Shown here: piece after piece, positions 6,224 to 11,971 of the stretch | Position numbering within the stretch: the stretch's first letter is position 1 | Layout: each line of letters starts with the position of its first letter | Assembly: GCA_003649695.1 (NCBI GenBank) | Contig: QMSR01000019.1 | Location: 1-11,971 of the forward strand | Direction: 5' to 3' | DNA from: Thermoplasmata archaeon | Lineage (GTDB): Archaea > Thermoplasmatota > Thermoplasmata > Thermoplasmatales > B87-G9 | DNA: 11,971 nt | Notes under the pieces: model-generated | Told to the model about the DNA's origin: nothing | The model's input: only the letters and a program-made list of their open reading frames with translations | Databases searched by the model: none | Program-made: the position numbers and the translations under genes

Positions 6224-7671
6224 CCCTTGACCACTCCCCTGGGCCTCATCCTGGCGACGATTCTGGATATTCCGGCGAGCTCAACGGCCTTCACCACGTC
6301 TCCCACGTCCTTGTAGGCCTGCGGCGCCTCCTCGGCCGCCACCTTCATGGAAGCCGCCCTCACGTAAATGCCCCTCGCGCCCAGGGTCCTGACAACCTGC
6401 TCGCCTCTGAACCTCCTCAGGGCCTGGTGCCTGCTCATCTGCCTGCCGGCCCCGTGGCAGGTGCTCCCGAAGGTCTCCTCCATGGCCTTCCTGGTCCCCA
6501 CCAGGAGGTAGGACTCGGTGCCCATGTCCCCGGGTATGAGGACCGGCTGCCCGACCTCGGAGTACTCGCTGGGAATCTGCGGGTGCCCGGGCGGGAATGC
6601 CCTGGTGGCCCCCTTTCTGTGGACCCAGACGATCTTCCTCACCCCGTCGACCACGTGTTCCTCCCTCTTAGCGATGTTGTGCGCCACACCGTAAACTATC
6701 CTCATGCCCAGGTCTTCGGGGTCGGCCTTCAGGACCTTGGAGACGCTCTCCCTCACCCAGTGGGTTATGAGCTGCCTGTTGGTGAAACCGAAGTTCGCCG
6801 CGGCCCCCATCGCCCCTATGTAGCGCTCCGCCTCCCTGCTCTTGACCGGGGCGCAGGCGAGCTGCCTGTCGGGGACCCTTATCCCGTACTTCCTCATGGC
6901 CCCCTCCATGACCCTGATGTAGTCGGAGGCCACCTGGTGCCCCAGGCCCCTGGACCCGGTGTGGATCATGATCACGAACTGCCCCTCGAAGATGCCCAGC
7001 TTCTCCGCCACCTCCGGCAGGAATACCTTATCCACCACCTGGAACTCCAGGAAGTGGTTGCCTGCCCCCAGGGTCCCGAGCTGGGGCGCACCCCTCTGCT
7101 TCGCCCTGTGGGAGACCATCTCGGGGTCGGCCCAAGGGATGCTGCCGTTCTCCTCTATGAACCTAGGGTCCTCCTCGAAGCCGTAGCCGTGCTCGACCGC
7201 CCACTTTACCCCGGCTGCCAGGACCTCGTCCAACTGCGAGATGCTCAGCCTCAGCTTGCCTGTTGAGCCCACGCCCGAGGGAACGTTCTCGAAGGCCGTA
7301 TCCACGATTTCCCTCAGCTTAGGCTCCACCTCCTTGAAGCTGAGGTCCGTCCTGATGAGGCGGACACCGCAGTTGATGTCGAATCCCACGCCCCCAGGTG
7401 ATATGACGCCCTCCTCCTCGTCCATGGCCGCGACGCCGCCGATGGGGAAGCCGTAGCCCCAATGGATGTCGGGCATCGCCATGGAGGCCCTCTGGATTCC
7501 TGGGAGATGGGCAACGTTCGCCACCTGCTCGGGGGCGTTGTCCTTGACGATCTGCCTGAGCATGGACTCCGTGGCGTAAATTATGCCGGGAACCCTCATT
7601 CCGGGCTTGTAGCTCTTGGGTATCTCCCACTTGTATGGGGTGATCTTCCTGAGGGGACCGTTCCACACCAT
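6220..7671 (-). CDS. rtcB: RNA-splicing ligase RtcB (3'-phosphate/5'-OH RNA ligase)
   Basis: RtcB joins tRNA exon halves after intron removal, and other RNAs ending in 2',3'-cyclic phosphate, using GTP and Mn2+. The 483-residue protein is full length and ends in VVKG, matching the conserved C-terminal lysine-glycine. The metal and guanylate ligands are all in place: GGVGFDINCGVR (D98, C101), GAGNHFLE (N205, H206), IHTGSRGLG (H237), AHNIA (H331) and CHGAGR (H406, the residue guanylated in characterised enzymes). HRKGATRAFPPG (351-362) and PGDMGTESY (380-388) are the other signature blocks. No intein interrupts it. The start is ATG 7671, with a TATA box at the leaderless distance, so it leads the rtcB, FKBP-like, thyX operon. 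Archease, its usual cofactor protein, is not in the window. Confidence 0.97.
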   Translation of the reverse strand: MVWNGPLRKITPYKWEIPKSYKPGMRVPGIIYATESMLRQIVKDNAPEQVANVAHLPGIQRASMAMPDIHWGYGFPIGGVAAMDEEEGVISPGGVGFDINCGVRLIRTDLSFKEVEPKLREIVDTAFENVPSGVGSTGKLRLSISQLDEVLAAGVKWAVEHGYGFEEDPRFIEENGSIPWADPEMVSHRAKQRGAPQLGTLGAGNHFLEFQVVDKVFLPEVAEKLGIFEGQFVIMIHTGSRGLGHQVASDYIRVMEGAMRKYGIRVPDRQLACAPVKSREAERYIGAMGAAANFGFTNRQLITHWVRESVSKVLKADPEDLGMRIVYGVAHNIAKREEHVVDGVRKIVWVHRKGATRAFPPGHPQIPSEYSEVGQPVLIPGDMGTESYLLVGTRKAMEETFGSTCHGAGRQMSRHQALRRFRGEQVVRTLGARGIYVRAASMKVAAEEAPQAYKDVGDVVKAVELAGISRIVARMRPRGVVKG

Positions 7672-7693
7672 CCTGGACCCGATAGGGGACGGG

Positions 7694-7703
7694 AAATATT
7701 ATA
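7694..7703 (-). promoter_or_regulatory. TATA box of the rtcB operon, overlapping the upstream gene's stop codon
   Basis: On the minus strand TATAATATTT is centred near 7698, about 27 nt before the rtcB ATG (7671), implying a leaderless mRNA. The TAA stop of the upstream channel gene (7701-7699) lies inside this element. No Shine-Dalgarno sequence precedes the ATG, which supports initiation at or next to the start codon. Confidence 0.6.
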
Positions 7704-8697
7704 GGTTTTTGCGCTCGACGAGGCAGACGCTCCTCCAGAGCAAGGGGGAGGCGGCGGCGAAGTAGGCGACGGAGAGGATGGGGAAGAGGGAGCCGAGGAG
7801 GGAGAAGAGAACCATGGGTGCCAAAGCGGCCAGCGAGAAGAGACCCAAGTCAGCGGCGAACTTCGCAACCTCCCTGAGGACGTCCCCGGGACCCAGTTCG
7901 GGGTTGGAGAGGTACCAGTAGTAGAGGGAGACGAACAGGAAGCCCCCCACGGCGTTTCCGAGCGTCACGGGTACCAGGTTCCTCATCATGTCGAAGTACC
8001 CTATGCCGGAATCCGGCAGCATGGCGGCCGCGCTGATCACGAACATGTTGGCAATGCTGTGCTCGAAGCCAATGGCGACGAAGGCGAATATGGGGAACCA
8101 GATGGCAAGGATCCTCCCCGCCCCGTCCTGTAGCCTGGACTGCTGCCAAATGGCCAGGTTCACGAGCCAGTTGCATCCAACGCCCAGGAAGAACAGCTTC
8201 TCCACGTCAAGGGAAACCTTGTGCCTCGCAATGGCCAATACGACGTTCCCCAGGTCGCCTGGCGAGATCAGGCCGGTGAGGCGGACCGCCAGGAAGGCGA
8301 CGAAGAGGGAACCCGCGAGGTTCCCGCCGTAGCTGACGATCCAGTTGTAGAGGACATCACCAACCCCAGCCCTCCCGCTCAACCTCGAGGTGCAGACGAA
8401 CTGCACGTTTCCCGTCCAGAGATCTGCTCCCCCTATGACCACCGCTATCAGGCCCATCGGGAAGACCGCGCCCAGCACCAACTTGAAGAGGGAGGGATTT
8501 CCCCCTAGGCTGGGGTGGAAGGAGAAGGACGCGACCAGGGCCAGCAGGAAACCAACGGCGATGAAGGCACCTGCCATGAAGGCGGCCCAAAAGAGGCGCC
8601 CGGGGGAGGCCCGGAACTTGGGCCCCGCAACCTCGATAATCCCCTCCAGGGTCCTGTCGACCCTGTAAAGCACCTCCGACACGAGGGCGATCCCCAA
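7699..8697 (-). CDS. Formate/nitrite transporter (FNT) family channel with a C-terminal extension
   Basis: FNT proteins are pentameric membrane channels for small monovalent anions such as formate, nitrite or hydrosulfide. Signatures here are GGADLWTGNV (89-98), YNWIVSYGGNLAGS (117-130), GCNWLVNLAIW (174-184), IGFEHSIANMFVI (209-221, with the central-pore histidine H213) and LVPVTLGNAVGG (241-252). Six membrane segments fall between residues 33 and 262. At 332 residues it is about 50 longer than typical members. The excess is residues 263-332, which contain a hydrophobic stretch (284-320) able to form one or two extra helices. TTG 8697 is the longest start. GTG 8682 (residue 6) is an alternative and fits a TATA box at 8698-8709 better. 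The transported ion cannot be inferred from context. Confidence 0.9.
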   Translation of the reverse strand: MGIALVSEVLYRVDRTLEGIIEVAGPKFRASPGRLFWAAFMAGAFIAVGFLLALVASFSFHPSLGGNPSLFKLVLGAVFPMGLIAVVIGGADLWTGNVQFVCTSRLSGRAGVGDVLYNWIVSYGGNLAGSLFVAFLAVRLTGLISPGDLGNVVLAIARHKVSLDVEKLFFLGVGCNWLVNLAIWQQSRLQDGAGRILAIWFPIFAFVAIGFEHSIANMFVISAAAMLPDSGIGYFDMMRNLVPVTLGNAVGGFLFVSLYYWYLSNPELGPGDVLREVAKFAADLGLFSLAALAPMVLFSLLGSLFPILSVAYFAAASPLLWRSVCLVERKNL

Positions 8698-8709
8698 ATT
8701 TATTTTTAA
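8698..8709 (-). promoter_or_regulatory. Probable TATA box for the FNT channel gene
   Basis: On the minus strand TTAAAAATAAAT sits between the GNAT and FNT genes. Its centre predicts a transcript start near 8679, next to the GTG at 8682-8680 and downstream of the TTG at 8697. It therefore supports the shorter start, or a different A+T-rich box near 8723 serves the TTG. Confidence 0.4.
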
Positions 8710-8712
8710 GGT

Positions 8713-8718
8713 AAAAAA
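8713..8718 (-). terminator. U6 tract after the GNAT gene
   Basis: Eleven nucleotides after the GNAT stop codon (8731-8729) the minus strand has T6. With the separate TATA box just downstream, this suggests that the GNAT and FNT genes, although only about 31 bp apart on the same strand, are separate transcription units. Confidence 0.4.
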
Positions 8719-8728
8719 TTAATTACTT

Positions 8729-9184
8729 TTATTTTAAAAACTTGATCATTCTCCTCCACTTGCCGTAGAGGCCCTTTTCCTGGTAGCCCAATTTTTCATA
8801 GAAAAATCTGGCAGGGTTGTCCCTACCCACCCACAGCTCCACGACGTCCACACCTTTCGATCTGAGGTAATTTTCCGCGTGCTCCATGAGCATCCTCCCA
8901 ATGCCCCTTCCACGGTAGCCCGGGTCCACGACGATCTCGTGTATTGCCCCTCCCCTCGAGGACTCGGCGATCTCCCACTCCGGGTCCGCGCACACGAACC
9001 CTATGATCCTGCCGTCCTCCTCCACGACGAATGTCCCCTCAGGGCTCCGCCTCATGAGCCACTTTATGTACCTCCTGGCGGCACCCCTGCTGGGCTCACC
9101 GTACTCCTCCAGGCCCTCGTAGGCCCTCATGAAGACGTCTATCATCTTGGGTAAGTCGCCCTTTTCTGCCTTCCTTATCCTCAC
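8729..9184 (-). CDS. GNAT-family N-acetyltransferase
   Basis: A single GNAT domain of about 151 residues would transfer an acetyl group from acetyl-CoA to an amine. Numbered from the TTG codon at 9187, motif A is clear: HEIVVDPGYRGRGIGRMLM (residues 83-101) carries the RxxGxG pyrophosphate-binding loop (RGRGIG, 92-97). Motif B follows as NPARFFYEKLGYQ (124-136). The acceptor-binding N-terminal half is short and contains a basic segment (ARRYIKWLMRR, 37-47). The substrate is unknown and could be a small amine or a protein N-terminus. I place the start at GTG 9184. The TTG at 9187, one codon earlier, is equally possible. The gene is divergent from the M20 hydrolase across about 30 bp. Confidence 0.85.
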   Translation of the reverse strand: MRIRKAEKGDLPKMIDVFMRAYEGLEEYGEPSRGAARRYIKWLMRRSPEGTFVVEEDGRIIGFVCADPEWEIAESSRGGAIHEIVVDPGYRGRGIGRMLMEHAENYLRSKGVDVVELWVGRDNPARFFYEKLGYQEKGLYGKWRRMIKFLK

Positions 9185-9217
9185 CAAGCTTGATATTGGG
9201 GACCTTGTTCATATCCT

Positions 9218-10243
9218 GTGGACATAGTGGATCTCTACCTGAACCTGGTGGCGTTCCCCTCACCCACGGGGAGCGAGGGGCACCTGGCCAAGTACGTCTA
9301 CCACATCCTCAGGTCCTGGGACCTCCCTGCGCAGCTGCAGGAGGTCGAGAGGGACAGGTGCAACGTGCTCCTCTTCCCGGATGCGGACCTGATCGTGAAC
9401 TCCCACCTGGACACGGTGAGGATCCTCGCCCCCTTTTCCTACGAGGGGGGCTACGTCTACGGCACCGGCTCCGTGGACGCAAAGCCGGGAATAGCCATGA
9501 TGCTCGCCCTGGCCAGGGACTACGGCCTCCGCCTGGGGGAGATGGGCGTCGGACTGGCCTTCATGGTGGACGAGGAGGGGGACGGCAGGGGCTCCGAGAC
9601 CTTCGTCTCCGAGTACGCGCCCAAGTTCGGCATAACCCTGGAGCCGACGGACATGAGGGTCTGCACCGTCGAGGCAGGCTCCGTGGAGGTCGAGGTCTCG
9701 GTGCGGGCGAGGAGGGTCCACGGTGCCGTGCCCTGGGAGGGAGGGGATTCCCTGAGCGAGTTCCTCAAGCTCCTCGCCCGCGTCAAGAGGCAGCCCTTCA
9801 TGAGGGAGGAGCACCCCCTGCTCGGCCCCCCGCACGTCCTGGTCCTGAGGCTCGAGGCGGGCGACGGGGTCTACAGCACCCCTGAGGAGACGAGGGCCAT
9901 GCTGGAGGTCAAGATCCTGCCGAACACGGACGTAAACGAGGTCATAGAGAGGCTGGAAAGGATCTTCGGGGAGCTCAGGATCAGGGACGTTTCCAGGCCC
10001 TTCGAGAACCATAACAGCCGCCTAGAGGGGCTCTTCCTGAGGGAGGGCGTGGGGAGGGGGGGAATGGACTCCTGGACCGACGCCGAGAGCCTGTTCTCGG
10101 TGGGCGCCGACGTGGTCGTCTTCGGCCCCGGGAGGCTCTCCCTCGCCCACTCCAGGGAGGAGAGACTCCACATCCAGGAGCTCCTCAGGGCCTACAGGAT
10201 CCTGAAGAGGGTCATCGAGGCCTTCTCCGAAGGTAAATTATAG
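9218..10243 (+). CDS. M20-family metallohydrolase (ArgE/DapE/LysK-like deacylase)
   Basis: This is a two-metal amidohydrolase of the M20 group, which removes acyl groups from N-acyl amino acids or LysW-bound intermediates. All catalytic positions are visible: SHLDTV (H63, D65), GSVDAKPG (bridging D87), DEEG (general base E119, ligand E120), LEPT (E142), VHGAVP (H168 of the dimerisation domain) and AHSREE (H311). GMDSWTDA (282-289) and the GPG before the last histidine are also typical. Length, 341 residues, resembles archaeal LysK/ArgE proteins. No lysine or arginine biosynthesis gene is adjacent, so I do not use the symbol lysK. The start is GTG 9218. A weak TATA-like TTGATATTG (9190-9198) lies about 24 nt upstream, inside the short divergent spacer. 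The gene is followed by the coiled-coil protein and gatD. Confidence 0.87.
   Translation: MDIVDLYLNLVAFPSPTGSEGHLAKYVYHILRSWDLPAQLQEVERDRCNVLLFPDADLIVNSHLDTVRILAPFSYEGGYVYGTGSVDAKPGIAMMLALARDYGLRLGEMGVGLAFMVDEEGDGRGSETFVSEYAPKFGITLEPTDMRVCTVEAGSVEVEVSVRARRVHGAVPWEGGDSLSEFLKLLARVKRQPFMREEHPLLGPPHVLVLRLEAGDGVYSTPEETRAMLEVKILPNTDVNEVIERLERIFGELRIRDVSRPFENHNSRLEGLFLREGVGRGGMDSWTDAESLFSVGADVVVFGPGRLSLAHSREERLHIQELLRAYRILKRVIEAFSEGKL
10234..10243 (+). promoter_or_regulatory. TATA box for the coiled-coil protein and gatDE, overlapping the M20 stop codon
   Basis: TAAATTATAG is centred near 10238, about 25 nt before the ATG at 10264, and includes the TAG stop of the M20 gene (10241-10243). No Shine-Dalgarno sequence precedes the ATG, so a leaderless start at 10264 is likely. 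This would make the small protein the first gene of the gatDE transcription unit. Confidence 0.5.
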
Positions 10244-10263
10244 TTAATCCGGAATGAAATACC

Positions 10264-10467
10264 ATGTGGAGGCCGCCGGGTTACCCGATCTACCTACCCA
10301 TCTACCCCGAGATCCCTAGGATCCCCACCTACCTCGGACCCGCTGAGGAGCTCAGGATCATCGAGGTCGAGCTGGATGCCATCGAGAGGAGGCTCGACCA
10401 GCTCAAGGCGAGGGTCCAGGAGCTCAGGAGACAGGTGGAAGAGCTGAGGCGGAAGGCCCAAGAATGA
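10264..10467 (+). CDS. Small proline/tyrosine-rich protein with a regular C-terminal coiled coil
   Basis: The 67-residue protein has two parts. Residues 1-26 are rich in proline (eight) and tyrosine (four), including GYPIYLPIYP, and are probably extended or disordered. Residues 28-66 are highly charged and helical, with hydrophobic residues at strict heptad a/d positions: L30, I33, L37, I40, L44, L47, V51, L54, V58 and L61. This predicts a dimeric or trimeric coiled coil, or a docking helix for a partner. There is no signal peptide or metal-binding motif. It has its own TATA box at the leaderless distance and stops 18 nt before gatD, so it is probably cotranscribed with gatDE. I do not recognise the family. 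Coding status is supported by promoter spacing and the heptad regularity. Confidence 0.75.
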   Translation: MWRPPGYPIYLPIYPEIPRIPTYLGPAEELRIIEVELDAIERRLDQLKARVQELRRQVEELRRKAQE

Positions 10468-10485
10468 TGGGGGTGTTCCGGAGCC

Positions 10486-11772
10486 GTGCCCGACGTCTAT
10501 CGGGAGCTGGGCCTGGAGCCAGGGATGAGGGTCCGCGCCAAGTGGCGCGGCACCGTGCTCGAGGGCGTCGTGATGCCCAGGCACGCATTCTCCGGAGAGA
10601 AAACTGTGATCCTGAAGCTCGACAGCGGTTACAACGTGGGCATAGATGCGGAAGAGGCGGAGTTCGAGATCCTCCCCGGTAGGGTCTCACTGCCCGAGCA
10701 CGCGGCCCCCGAGCCGGAGCCCAGGGGCCTGCCCAGGGTCTCCCTCCTCGGGACCGGGGGAACCATAGCGAGCTACGTGGACTACAGGACCGGCGGCGTG
10801 GTCCCGGTCACTACCCCGGGGGAGCTCCTCCAGATAGCGCCGGAAATAGGGGAGATCGCGGACCTAGAGGTGGACCTCCTTTTCTCCGTCTTCTCCGAGG
10901 AGATGAAGCCAGAGCACTGGGCCAGGATCGCCAAGGCGGCCTATGAGAAGCTGAAGGGGGGGTCCTCGGGAGTCGTCGTCCTCCACGGGACGGACACCAT
11001 GTCCTTCACCTCCGCCGCCCTCTCCTTCATGATCAAGGATCCCGCGGGTCCCGTCGTCCTGACGGGGTCCCAGAGGAGCAGCGATAGGCCCAGCTCCGAC
11101 GCCTTTGAGAACCTCCTCTTCTCCACCATGACCGCCCTCTCAGACCTAGGGGAGGTAGTCGTGGTCATGCACTCCTCTACCTCCGACGGGGAGGGCTCCA
11201 TCATCAGGGGGACGAGGGTGAGGAAGATGCACTCCTCCAGGAGGGACGCTTTCGTCTCCATAGACGTCCCGCCCATAGGAAGGGTCACCAGGGACGGCGT
11301 GGAATTCCTCTCACCTCACAGACCCAGGGGAGGCGACATGGAGCTCCTGAACGAGTTCAGGGACAGGGCCTGCCTCCTGTACTTCTACCCGGGTATGGAG
11401 GGGGAGAGGGTGCTCAGGTTCGCCGAGGGATGCGAGGCCCTTATCATCGCCGGCACCGGCCTTGGGCACGTGAACCGGGGCGTCAGGGAGGCCGTGAGGG
11501 CCCTGACCAGGGACGGGGTCTTCGTCGGAGTCACCACTCAGTGCATCTGGGGGACCGTGAACCTGAACGTCTACGCCAGCGGGAGGGAGCTCCTCCTCGC
11601 CGGCGCGACGCCCCTGGGCGACATGCTGCCCGAGGTGGCCTACGTGAAGGCCACCTGGGCTTTGGCCAGGGCAGGGGATTTGGAGGAGATGAGGAGGATC
11701 ATGACCTCCAACCTGGCCGGCGAAATATCGGAGGGCAGGGACTTCCGGGCCTACCTGGGGTGGAGGCCATGA
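10486..11772 (+). CDS. gatD: Glutamyl-tRNA(Gln) amidotransferase subunit D (GatD)
   Basis: GatD is the asparaginase-like subunit that releases ammonia from glutamine or asparagine for GatE, which uses it to convert Glu-tRNA(Gln) to Gln-tRNA(Gln). Residues about 1-65 form the small beta domain found in GatD but not in plain asparaginases. The asparaginase-type core follows, with the first catalytic threonine in LLGTGGTIAS (T93), the second in VLHGTDTMSFT (T169, D170) and the lysine in RGTRVRKMHSSRRDAF (K247). The C-terminal smaller domain contains IIAGTGLGHV (319-328 region). Length, 428 residues, is normal. The start is GTG 10486, preceded by GGGGGTG about 11 nt upstream. It overlaps gatE by ATGA. 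This pair, and the absence of gatCAB, is an archaeal hallmark. Confidence 0.96.
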   Translation: MPDVYRELGLEPGMRVRAKWRGTVLEGVVMPRHAFSGEKTVILKLDSGYNVGIDAEEAEFEILPGRVSLPEHAAPEPEPRGLPRVSLLGTGGTIASYVDYRTGGVVPVTTPGELLQIAPEIGEIADLEVDLLFSVFSEEMKPEHWARIAKAAYEKLKGGSSGVVVLHGTDTMSFTSAALSFMIKDPAGPVVLTGSQRSSDRPSSDAFENLLFSTMTALSDLGEVVVVMHSSTSDGEGSIIRGTRVRKMHSSRRDAFVSIDVPPIGRVTRDGVEFLSPHRPRGGDMELLNEFRDRACLLYFYPGMEGERVLRFAEGCEALIIAGTGLGHVNRGVREAVRALTRDGVFVGVTTQCIWGTVNLNVYASGRELLLAGATPLGDMLPEVAYVKATWALARAGDLEEMRRIMTSNLAGEISEGRDFRAYLGWRP

Positions 11773-11971
11773 GGCCCTTCAGGGCCGGACTGGAGATACA
11801 CCAGCAGCTCGACACCGGGAAGCTGTTCTGCCGCTGCCCCTCGGGTCTCAGGGAGGAGGTCCTGGGGAGGTTCGAGAGGAGGCTCAGGATCTCCGCCGGC
11901 GAGCTGGGCGAGATCGACGAGGCCGCCAGGCTCGAGGCGCTTAAGGGAAGGACCTACGTGTACGAGATCAC
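11769..11971 (+). CDS. gatE: Glutamyl-tRNA(Gln) amidotransferase subunit E (GatE), N-terminal part
   Basis: Only the first 67 codons are in the window; the gene continues past the right edge. The N-terminus FRAGLEIHQQLDTGKLFCRC closely matches the conserved opening of GatE/GatB-type kinases, including EIHQQL and the cysteine pair CRC (residues 21-23). GatE phosphorylates and then amidates the glutamate on tRNA(Gln), using ammonia from GatD. The ATG overlaps the gatD stop as ATGA, and a strong GGGGTGGAGG Shine-Dalgarno-like run precedes it, so the two subunits should be translated in step. The name GatE rather than GatB rests on the fused gatD neighbour and the HQQL form. Confidence 0.94.
   Translation, partial: MRPFRAGLEIHQQLDTGKLFCRCPSGLREEVLGRFERRLRISAGELGEIDEAARLEALKGRTYVYEI

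Noticed and set aside
6427..7266. Long open frame (279 codons) on the plus strand opposite rtcB
   Set aside because: It lies wholly antisense to a textbook RtcB and its product is a low-complexity Pro/Gly/His/Leu-rich chain typical of a G+C-rich shadow frame. No promoter or family motif was seen.
6220..7671. Intein or frameshift in rtcB
   Set aside because: All signature blocks occur at normal spacing in a 483-residue frame, with no insertion.
9190..10012. Long open frames in another plus-strand frame (9190-9885) and on the minus strand (9260-10012) over the M20 gene
   Set aside because: Both overlap the M20 gene with its complete catalytic set. Their products are Arg/Gly/Pro- or Asp/Leu/Val-biased without domains.
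9218..10243. Specific call as LysK or ArgE
   Set aside because: The fold and catalytic residues fit, but no LysW, argB/lysZ, argC/lysY or argD/lysJ neighbour is present, so only the family-level name is supported.
10486..11772. Type I/II L-asparaginase instead of GatD
   Set aside because: The extra N-terminal beta domain and the ATGA overlap with a GatE start identify it as the amidotransferase subunit.
1..11971. CRISPR array, insertion sequence, integrase or tRNA-targeted att site
   Set aside because: No evenly spaced repeats, no transposase-like or integrase-like frame, and no repeated copy of the tRNA-Gln 3' end were noticed by eye. A self-alignment was not possible here.

Overview
The window looks like a piece of a thermophilic archaeal chromosome, probably Thermoproteota or a Korarchaeum-like lineage, although phylum cannot be fixed from sequence alone. 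The archaeal markers are gatD followed by gatE (the archaea-specific Glu-tRNA(Gln) amidotransferase), an RtcB ligase, TATA boxes about 25-27 nt upstream of start codons with no room for a leader, 4-nt ATGA/GTGA gene overlaps, frequent GTG/TTG starts and heavy use of AGG for arginine. Most of it is G+C-rich. The 3' end of the surface-protein gene and the spacer after it (about 4080-4740) are clearly A+T-richer. No insertion sequence, CRISPR array, integrase or phage gene was seen.

Layout, left to right. (1) Positions 2-142 are the 3' end of an unrecognised plus-strand gene, converging on the next operon. (2) A minus-strand pair, NCS1-type nucleobase permease then TrzA/SsnA-type amidohydrolase (2688 down to 134), looks like an uptake-and-deaminate or hydrolyse unit for a nucleobase-like compound. 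(3) A tRNA-Gln(TTG) gene lies at 2775-2847. (4) A plus-strand gene at 2930-4516 encodes a membrane-anchored extracellular protein with a small beta domain and a PQQ-like beta-propeller. An A+T-rich convergent spacer follows. (5) A tightly overlapping minus-strand operon, rtcB, an FKBP/SlyD-like membrane-anchored protein, then thyX, runs from 7671 down to 4743. (6) A formate/nitrite-family channel (8697-7699) and a GNAT acetyltransferase (9184-8729) are also on the minus strand. (7) On the plus strand come an M20 amidohydrolase/deacetylase (9218-10243), a 67-residue protein with a very regular coiled coil (10264-10467), gatD (10486-11772) and the start of gatE (from 11769, cut by the window end).

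Functional links. GatD and GatE would form the GatDE complex that amidates Glu-tRNA(Gln), and the tRNA-Gln gene encoding its RNA substrate is in the same window. The permease and amidohydrolase are almost certainly cotranscribed. The rtcB, FKBP-like and thyX genes are probably cotranscribed but have no obvious common pathway. The GNAT and M20 genes are divergent from a spacer of about 30 bp.

Most of the window is ordinary housekeeping. No clearly new defence or mobile system is visible. The items most worth a second look are the coiled-coil microprotein ahead of gatD, the pilin-like/beta-propeller surface protein, the FKBP-like partner in the rtcB-thyX operon, and the long C-terminal extension of the formate/nitrite-family channel.
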